From NCBI GenBank assembly GCA_011389895.1, contig JAABTN010000024.1:1-46430 (forward strand): DNA of 46,430 nucleotides. The letters run 5' to 3'. Source of the stretch: Maritimibacter sp. (GTDB lineage: Bacteria > Pseudomonadota > Alphaproteobacteria > Rhodobacterales > Rhodobacteraceae). A model generated the notes under the pieces. It was given only the letters and a program-made list of their open reading frames with translations. It did no database searches and had not been told where the DNA came from. Position numbers and translations under genes: made by a program. Each line of letters opens with the position of its first letter. Position 1 is the stretch's first letter. Below, piece after piece: positions 41,399 through 46,430 of the stretch.

Positions 41399-43327
41399 AT
41401 GATCCATCCCAAACGAAATCTTGTCGGCCTGTTCGCTGCACCGCGCCGAGCCAAGACCTTGGGTGTCCTCGCCGTGGACATGACCCTTGCCCTGCTCGCG
41501 CTTTACGCGGTGTTGGCGCTTCGGTTCGAGGATCCCCGCTTTTACACCCGCGCGCCCCACGGCTTTTTCGCCGTCTTCGCGACGCTGGCGGTTTCGGCCC
41601 CGGTCGTGCTCGTTCTCTGCCGCATCCCGAAGATCAGGATCACCTCGTTCGACGGGCGGGCGATGCTGCGCGTCGCGCTGGGGGCCGGTGCCCTCGGTCT
41701 CGTGGTGATCGCGGGCAGCTTTCAGGCGCAGGCGCTGATCCCGCGCTCGGTGCCGTTTTTCTTCGTCGCGCTCTTCTTTACGACCGCCGTCCTTGTCCGG
41801 GTGAGCGTGCACTTGCGCGTCACCCCGGCCTTTGGGCCCCGGCCCAAGGTGGACAGGGTCGCGATCTATGGCGCGGGTTCTGCCGGGGTCGCCTTGGTGT
41901 CGACGCTGCGCCAGGGGGGCGAGGTCCAGCCTGTCTTCTTCATCGATGACGACCCGCGCTTGACCGGGCTGGCGGTGGCGGGGTTGCCGGTCTACCCGCC
42001 GCGGGCCTTGCGCGCGAACATCGGACGGTTCGGCATTACCCGCGTTCTCTTGGCCATGCCCTCTGCCGCGCCGCACCGGGTAAAGACCGTTGCCGACAGC
42101 ATCACCGGTCTGGGCGTGGAGGTTCGCTCCTTGCCCTCCTACGTCGATATCGTTGCGAAGGGCGGGCATCTCGGGCACCGGACGGTCAATCCGGACGCGC
42201 TTTTGGGCCGGGCGCAGGTCGATCTTGATGATCCGAACATCACCGGGGCTTATGCCGGGCGTTCGGTGCTGGTCACCGGGGCCGGCGGGTCGATCGGGTC
42301 GGAGCTTTGTCGACAGGTTCTCGATTGCGGACCCGCGCGGGTCGTTCTCTTCGATCAAAGCGAATTCGCGCTCTATTCGATCCTGCAAGAAATGGAGCCG
42401 CTGGCGGCGGCCTTGGGCATCGGGCTGGTCGCCCGGCTCGGGTCGGTGAACGACGCGAGGCGCGTGGAACATGTGCTGGCAGAGGAGCGGGTCGATACCA
42501 TCTTGCACGCGGCGGCCTATAAACATGTGCCGATGGTCGAGGAAAACGTGGTTGAAGGCGCGCGGGCCAATGTGCTGGGCACGCGGACGGTGGCGCTGGC
42601 CGCCATCGCCGCGCAGGTCGAGCGCTTCGTCTTGATCTCGACCGACAAGGCAGTGCGCCCGACGAGCGTGATGGGGGCGACAAAGCGTCTGGCCGAGCTT
42701 GTGATACAGGATCTTGCAACCCGCAGCACCGCCACCAAATTCTCCATGGTCCGCTTCGGCAACGTGCTTGGATCATCCGGATCGGTCCTGCCGCTGTTTC
42801 AGTGTCAGATCATGGCCGGTGGTCCGGTGACGGTCACCGACCCGGTCATGACCCGGTTTTTCATGACCATTCAGGAAGCGGCGCGTCTGGTGCTTCTGGC
42901 TGGTTCATTCTCGCAAGGGGGTGATGTCTTCGTGCTCGACATGGGCAAGCCGATGAAGATCATCGACCTGGCGCGGCGCATGATCGAGATGAGCGGGTGC
43001 GAGGTCTATGACCCCGAAACCGGGCGTGGCGATATCCGGATCGAGATCATCGGACTGCGGCCCGGAGAAAAGCTTTTCGAAGAGCTTCTGATCGACACAG
43101 ACCGGCGGTGCCCCACGCCGCATCCAAAGATCCTGCGCGCGCGCGAACGCCGGTTGAGCGAGTTCGAGATGAAGGCGGTGATCCGCGAAATCTCGGGCGC
43201 GGTCGAGGATCAGAACCCGGGCCGGGTGCGCGCGGTGATCGAGGCACGCCTTGAAGACGACCGCTTTGCCAACCGGCGCGATCGGCCACGTGCAGAGGAT
43301 CTCGCCTATGAAGGGACGGGCGGATGA
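41399..43327 (+). CDS. Membrane-bound NDP-sugar epimerase/dehydratase (CapD/FlaA1 family)
   Basis: A 642-residue long-form CapD protein. Four N-terminal membrane segments (about 20-125) are followed by a CoA-binding-like Rossmann domain (VAIYGAGSAGVALV near 155-168) and the catalytic domain from about 288. There, SVLVTGAGGSIGSEL is the NAD loop, and HAAAYKHVPMVE and LISTDKAVRPTSVMGATKRL complete the site, with Met in place of the usual Tyr before Lys, as in PglF/WbpM types. It likely converts UDP-GlcNAc to a 6-deoxy-4-keto sugar. The start is uncertain: ATG 41399, GTG 41396 (better Shine-Dalgarno spacing from GAGG) or ATG 41291. Confidence 0.88.
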   Translation: MIHPKRNLVGLFAAPRRAKTLGVLAVDMTLALLALYAVLALRFEDPRFYTRAPHGFFAVFATLAVSAPVVLVLCRIPKIRITSFDGRAMLRVALGAGALGLVVIAGSFQAQALIPRSVPFFFVALFFTTAVLVRVSVHLRVTPAFGPRPKVDRVAIYGAGSAGVALVSTLRQGGEVQPVFFIDDDPRLTGLAVAGLPVYPPRALRANIGRFGITRVLLAMPSAAPHRVKTVADSITGLGVEVRSLPSYVDIVAKGGHLGHRTVNPDALLGRAQVDLDDPNITGAYAGRSVLVTGAGGSIGSELCRQVLDCGPARVVLFDQSEFALYSILQEMEPLAAALGIGLVARLGSVNDARRVEHVLAEERVDTILHAAAYKHVPMVEENVVEGARANVLGTRTVALAAIAAQVERFVLISTDKAVRPTSVMGATKRLAELVIQDLATRSTATKFSMVRFGNVLGSSGSVLPLFQCQIMAGGPVTVTDPVMTRFFMTIQEAARLVLLAGSFSQGGDVFVLDMGKPMKIIDLARRMIEMSGCEVYDPETGRGDIRIEIIGLRPGEKLFEELLIDTDRRCPTPHPKILRARERRLSEFEMKAVIREISGAVEDQNPGRVRAVIEARLEDDRFANRRDRPRAEDLAYEGTGG

Positions 43328-43399
43328 GCAAACCTGTCCTCGCATGGCCCATAGGCCCGCGCGCCGTCCCCGGCGCCGATGCTGGAGCGTGAGATCGAC

Positions 43400-44683
43400 A
43401 TGCCGGGGCCATCAGTTGAGACCACGCGCTTGGGCATTGTCGGGCTTGGCTATGTCGGTCTGCCGCTCGCGGTGGAATTCGGCAAGAACACCGCTGTGGT
43501 CGGATACGACATCAATGCCGCGCGGATCGACGCGCTGCGGGCAGGGCATGACACGACGCTTGAGGTTGAAGAGTGTGCATTTTGCGACGCCCGCCACCTG
43601 CGCTTCACCCATGACGCGCGCGACCTGGCACAGTGCAACGTCTATATGGTGACCGTCCCGACCCCGATCGATGCGCATCGGTGCCCGGACCTGACACCCT
43701 TGATCCGGGCCTCCGAGACCGTGGGCAAGGTGCTCAAACGCGGCGATGTGGTGATCTACGAATCGACCGTTTATCCGGGGGCCACCGAAGAAGACTGCGT
43801 GCCGGTGCTTGAACGCGCCTCGGGCTTGACCTTCAACCGGGATTTCTTCGTGGGCTACAGCCCCGAGCGGATCAACCCCGGCGATAGGCAGCATCGTTTG
43901 CCGATGATCACCAAGGTCACCTCGGGCTCGACGCCGGAGATTGCCGATTTCGTCGATGCGCTCTACGCGCGCATCGTGACGGCGGGCACCCACAAGGCCC
44001 CCTCGATCCGCGTGGCCGAGGCGGCGAAGGTCATCGAGAACACGCAACGCGATCTGAATATCGCGCTGGTCAACGAGCTTGCCATCATCTTCAACCGGAT
44101 GGGGATCGACACCCACGCCGTGCTTGAGGCCGCGGGGACGAAATGGAATTTTCTCCCCTTTCGCCCCGGGCTGGTGGGCGGGCATTGCATCGGGGTCGAC
44201 CCCTATTACCTTACGCACAAGGCCGAAGCGGTCGGCTACCATCCGCAGATCATCCTCGCCGGGCGGCGGCTCAATGACGGGATGGGGGCCTATGTCGCCA
44301 GCCAGCTGATCAAGGCGATGCTGCGGCGCTGCATCCAGGTGAACGGGGCGCGGGTGCTGGTGATGGGCCTTGCGTTCAAGGAAAATTGCCCGGACCTGCG
44401 CAACACCCGCGTGATCGACGTGATCGAGGGTCTGCGCGATTACGGGGTCGCGGTGGATGTGCATGACCCATGGGTCGATGCCGAAGCCGCGCGGACCGAA
44501 TACGGCCTGAACCCGATCCCACAGCCCGAGGAAGGCCGCTATGACGCTGTCGTCGTCGCCGTTGGCCATACCCGGTTTCGTGACGCCAAGGCCAAGGGCA
44601 TGCGCCACTTCGGAAGGGACAACCACGTTCTTTATGACTTGAAAGGGCTTTGGGGCGCGGGCGAGAGCGACCTGAGGCTATGA
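43400..44683 (+). CDS. UDP-sugar 6-dehydrogenase of the TviB/WbpO type
   Basis: A 427-residue nucleotide-sugar dehydrogenase. [19 protein letters not shown] is the NAD motif near the N-terminus, and [19 protein letters not shown] holds the catalytic cysteine (about residue 263). [16 protein letters not shown] marks the UDP-binding domain of the group that oxidises UDP-N-acetylhexosamines (TviB, WbpO, CapL), unlike the UDP-glucose enzyme at the left of the window. The ATG at 43400 has a GGAGCGTGAG ribosome-binding region; ATG 43379 would add seven residues. It follows the CapD-like gene by about 70 bp. The pathway probably makes an N-acetylhexosaminuronic acid for the polysaccharide. Confidence 0.9.
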   Translation: MPGPSVETTRLGIVGLGYVGLPLAVEFGKNTAVVGYDINAARIDALRAGHDTTLEVEECAFCDARHLRFTHDARDLAQCNVYMVTVPTPIDAHRCPDLTPLIRASETVGKVLKRGDVVIYESTVYPGATEEDCVPVLERASGLTFNRDFFVGYSPERINPGDRQHRLPMITKVTSGSTPEIADFVDALYARIVTAGTHKAPSIRVAEAAKVIENTQRDLNIALVNELAIIFNRMGIDTHAVLEAAGTKWNFLPFRPGLVGGHCIGVDPYYLTHKAEAVGYHPQIILAGRRLNDGMGAYVASQLIKAMLRRCIQVNGARVLVMGLAFKENCPDLRNTRVIDVIEGLRDYGVAVDVHDPWVDAEAARTEYGLNPIPQPEEGRYDAVVVAVGHTRFRDAKAKGMRHFGRDNHVLYDLKGLWGAGESDLRL

Positions 44684-44710
44684 TGCAGATGCCCGTCCTC
44701 TACACCCCCC

Positions 44711-46012
44711 ATGCCGCCCAAGCCTTTGACCGGGCAGGACCCGCCCGTTGGCCGCGCTGACATGGGATGGGAAAACGGACTTCTGGGCATCCTGTCCATC
44801 GGCACCTTGTTGATGGCCTTTGCGCGGTTCGGATGGAGCTCATTCGTGAGCCTGGGGATTCTGGGTGCCCTCCTTTATGCCATGCCGGCGGTGATCGGCC
44901 TTTATTCCCCCATTTACATCAATCATGGGCCGGGCCGGATTTTTGTCCAGCCGTCACCGGACGCGGTCCTGACCCTCACGCTCGCCTGGCTGGTCTTTGC
45001 GCCCCTTGTGGCGGTCCTGCCGGTTGCAGGCAAACCCGTGCCACTGGCGGGCGGGCAGGTCGGTGGTCTGCTGCGCGCGACGCTTCTGCTCACCATTGCC
45101 GGTTACCTTGTGATCGTGGCCACTCTTGGCCCGACCTACTTTCTGCAAGACCGGTCGGAGACGACCCTTGGCCTGTTCTCCACCCTTTGGCGTTGGACCT
45201 TTGTCTTCGGTCTGGTCTTGTCCGTTCAAGAAAGACGCCACTGGTTCACCGCTGTCTTTGCCCTGTTTCTCGTGATGCACATGGTCGCCGGTGACAGGAC
45301 GATCCCCGCGATCACCTTTGGCGCAGTGATCATCGGCGCCTTTCTGTCTGGAGACCGGCGCGCTTTCCTACCGCCCCTGCGCGTCTTGGTGATGGGCATG
45401 ATGGTCTTCGCGCTGCTTGTGATCGCAAAGCCGCTCTATGTCTTTTTGAAAAGCCCGAACTTGGAGCTGGCAGGTATTCTTCTGCACCGTGACCAGCTTT
45501 TGCTGGCGGTTCAGAGCTTTGAACCCCTCGGCACCTTCAGCCTGTTGAACTTTGTCGTCGTTGAAGGCGTGAGCATGCCGCGCGATGTGTTCCTCGTCTC
45601 GGTTCTGGGGAATGCGCTGATCATGCCCAGTCTCTTTGGCGTGGACACGAATTTCTTCAACAGCTTCGTGACATCGCAATTGCCCGGTCATTTGGGCTTT
45701 GGTGTTGCGGGCAACTTCTTTGCCCATGGATATGTCGTGTTCGGACCAGCGGGGGTGATCGCTTTCGCGGCGCTGTTCGTGATGGCGCTTTACGGGCTCG
45801 AGGTCTGGGCGATGAAAAGCCATGGCGTCTGGCGCGTGGCCTTTATCATCTCGGGCGCGACCATCGGCCTTTACGCGCACCGAAACGGGCTCGACAACCT
45901 GCTGTCGTTCATACGGCAGATCTTCATCGTTGCGTTGATGTTGGCAGGGACCACGTTTCTTGAGCGTCATTTCCTGCCCCGGACGTATGAGCGGGGGTAT
46001 TCGGTGTCATGA
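44711..46012 (+). CDS. Multi-spanning membrane protein, probable Wzy-like polysaccharide polymerase
   Basis: A 433-residue protein with about ten or eleven hydrophobic segments and a large loop after the middle (about 255-330, containing NLELAGILLHRDQLLLAVQS). This pattern is typical of Wzy O-antigen polymerases, which have little sequence conservation. Its place between a UDP-sugar dehydrogenase and a Wzx-like flippase supports that role. The start is uncertain: ATG 44711 lacks a clear ribosome-binding site; ATG 44762 (MGWENGLL) lies just before the first membrane segment. The stop overlaps the next frame by ATGA. Confidence 0.7.
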   Translation: MPPKPLTGQDPPVGRADMGWENGLLGILSIGTLLMAFARFGWSSFVSLGILGALLYAMPAVIGLYSPIYINHGPGRIFVQPSPDAVLTLTLAWLVFAPLVAVLPVAGKPVPLAGGQVGGLLRATLLLTIAGYLVIVATLGPTYFLQDRSETTLGLFSTLWRWTFVFGLVLSVQERRHWFTAVFALFLVMHMVAGDRTIPAITFGAVIIGAFLSGDRRAFLPPLRVLVMGMMVFALLVIAKPLYVFLKSPNLELAGILLHRDQLLLAVQSFEPLGTFSLLNFVVVEGVSMPRDVFLVSVLGNALIMPSLFGVDTNFFNSFVTSQLPGHLGFGVAGNFFAHGYVVFGPAGVIAFAALFVMALYGLEVWAMKSHGVWRVAFIISGATIGLYAHRNGLDNLLSFIRQIFIVALMLAGTTFLERHFLPRTYERGYSVS

Positions 46013-46128
46013 CCGATCTCTCGATCTATATCGCAACCTGCAAACGGTCTGACCGGGTCGCGACGCAAGTGCGCGCGGTCATCCCGACGGTGGTCCATGG
46101 TGCGGCCACGCGAAAGCGCCGCCGATGA
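46009..46128 (+). pseudogene. 39-residue remnant resembling the start of a family 2 glycosyltransferase
   Basis: The frame MTDLSIYIATCKRSDRVATQ continues VRAVIPTVVHGAATRKRRR and stops. The first 25 residues read like the opening strand and helix of a GT-A glycosyltransferase (SIYIATCKRSDRV resembles SVVICTYNRPDRV). The rest is basic and lacks the fold. It overlaps wzy by ATGA at its start and the wzx-like ATG by ATGA at its stop. The shape suggests an in-frame internal deletion that kept both ends of an operon gene; alternatively it is a small coupling peptide. Confidence 0.5.
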
Positions 46129-46430
46129 CGCTGGTTTCGCCCCTCGTGGTCGTGGAAATCGCGTTCTCCCGGATCATGCCGGGTGTCCTCAATCTTCTGA
46201 CCATCGTGGTGATCGGTCGCGTTCTTCCGGTGGTCGACTATGGCCAATTCTCGTTGCTGCTCGCCGCCATCGCGCTCGGGGCCGGGGTCGTGATCGGCCC
46301 GGTCGATCAGGCGATCGTCCCCCTGCACGCCCGTGGATCGCACGCCATGGGCAAAGAGCGGTTCGAGGGGGCGGCGCTTGGCTACACGGTCGTTGCGGTT
46401 GCCGGGCTGGCTGCCCCGCTCACCGTGCTT
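46125..46430 (+). CDS. Polysaccharide flippase/biosynthesis membrane protein, Wzx-like (partial, cut by right edge)
   Basis: Only the first 102 codons are present. The protein starts MTLVSPLVVVEIAFSRIMPG, with LLTIVVIGRVLPVVDYGQFS and LLLAAIALGAG following. This is the first two membrane helices of the MOP/Wzx polysaccharide exporter fold, where GRxLPxxDYGxFS is typical. A third segment begins near residue 88 (TVVAVAGLAAPLTVL). It would move lipid-linked oligosaccharide units across the inner membrane for the Wzy-like polymerase. It begins at ATG 46125, overlapping the preceding remnant by 4 bp. Confidence 0.8.
   Translation, partial: MTLVSPLVVVEIAFSRIMPGVLNLLTIVVIGRVLPVVDYGQFSLLLAAIALGAGVVIGPVDQAIVPLHARGSHAMGKERFEGAALGYTVVAVAGLAAPLTVL

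Noticed and set aside
44680..44760. 26-codon frame overlapping the end of the TviB-like gene
   Set aside because: It overlaps the likely N-terminal part of the wzy gene in another frame and has no conserved feature.
1..46430. CRISPR arrays, insertion sequences, prophage or toxin-antitoxin modules
   Set aside because: I saw no regularly spaced repeats, no transposase or integrase motifs, no terminal inverted repeats and no recognisable toxin-antitoxin pair. The small RHH-like gene at 28850-29062 has no adjacent toxin.

Overview
The window looks like a chromosomal segment of a GC-rich alphaproteobacterium, most likely of the Rhodobacteraceae (Roseobacter group). This rests on the overall gene repertoire (DUF2927 next to apt and mtnP, PtsP beside LysC, DUF1178, an ImuA-like protein) and on an alphaproteobacterial-type SOS box, GAAC-N7-GAAC. 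Assignments come from reading the translated sequence and recalled family knowledge; no database search was run.

Layout. Positions 1-1691 (minus): UDP-sugar genes, a truncated NAD-dependent epimerase and UDP-glucose 6-dehydrogenase. 1832-4066: an Lrp/AsnC regulator divergent from an acetolactate-synthase-like ThDP enzyme, with repeats between them. 4076-9283: a stand-alone EAL phosphodiesterase, a Gph-type phosphatase, two divergent metallo-beta-lactamase-fold proteins with altered metal motifs, and a D-2-hydroxyacid dehydrogenase-type flavoenzyme. 9476-11573 (minus): the coupled operon mtnP - DUF2927 - apt for methylthioadenosine/adenine salvage. 11716-13588: a membrane protein, a flavin reductase-like protein and a GNAT acetyltransferase with no ATG start. 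13595-23304 (minus): ptsP, lysC, a rhamnosyltransferase-like protein, DUF1178, Nudix, metG, two adjacent lipocalins and a Tas-type aldo/keto reductase. 23469-24068: an SOS-controlled, orphan ImuA-like gene.

Positions 24151-31832 (minus) form a fatty-acid beta-oxidation locus: MerR regulator, second MerR regulator, acyl-CoA dehydrogenase, two small proteins, glutathione transferase, thiolase and the FadB/FadJ-type bifunctional enzyme, ending at a strong terminator. Conserved palindromic elements lie upstream of both MerR genes. Divergent from it are two hotdog thioesterases coupled to a MATE exporter (32015-34288). Next come the coupled operon DUF952 - pyrD - ArsC-like (34298-36041, minus) and DUF1992 - YedK/HMCES (36160-37127, plus).

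A tRNA-Leu(UAA) at 37225-37309 borders an exopolysaccharide locus that runs off the right edge. It holds an export lipoprotein (Wza-like) and a tyrosine autokinase (Wzc-like) on the minus strand. On the plus strand, across a roughly 520-bp non-coding region, follow a CapD/FlaA1-type NDP-sugar epimerase/dehydratase, a TviB/WbpO-type nucleotide-sugar dehydrogenase, a Wzy-like membrane protein, a 39-codon remnant resembling a glycosyltransferase start, and the beginning of a Wzx-like flippase. Both ends of the window therefore serve envelope polysaccharide synthesis, and the middle is mainly core metabolism. I see no CRISPR array, insertion sequence, prophage or recognisable defence system. The most promising leads are the SOS box on the orphan ImuA-like gene, the dual-MerR operator region of the beta-oxidation locus, the paired atypical MBL proteins, and the two-ended ATGA-coupled remnant between wzy and wzx.
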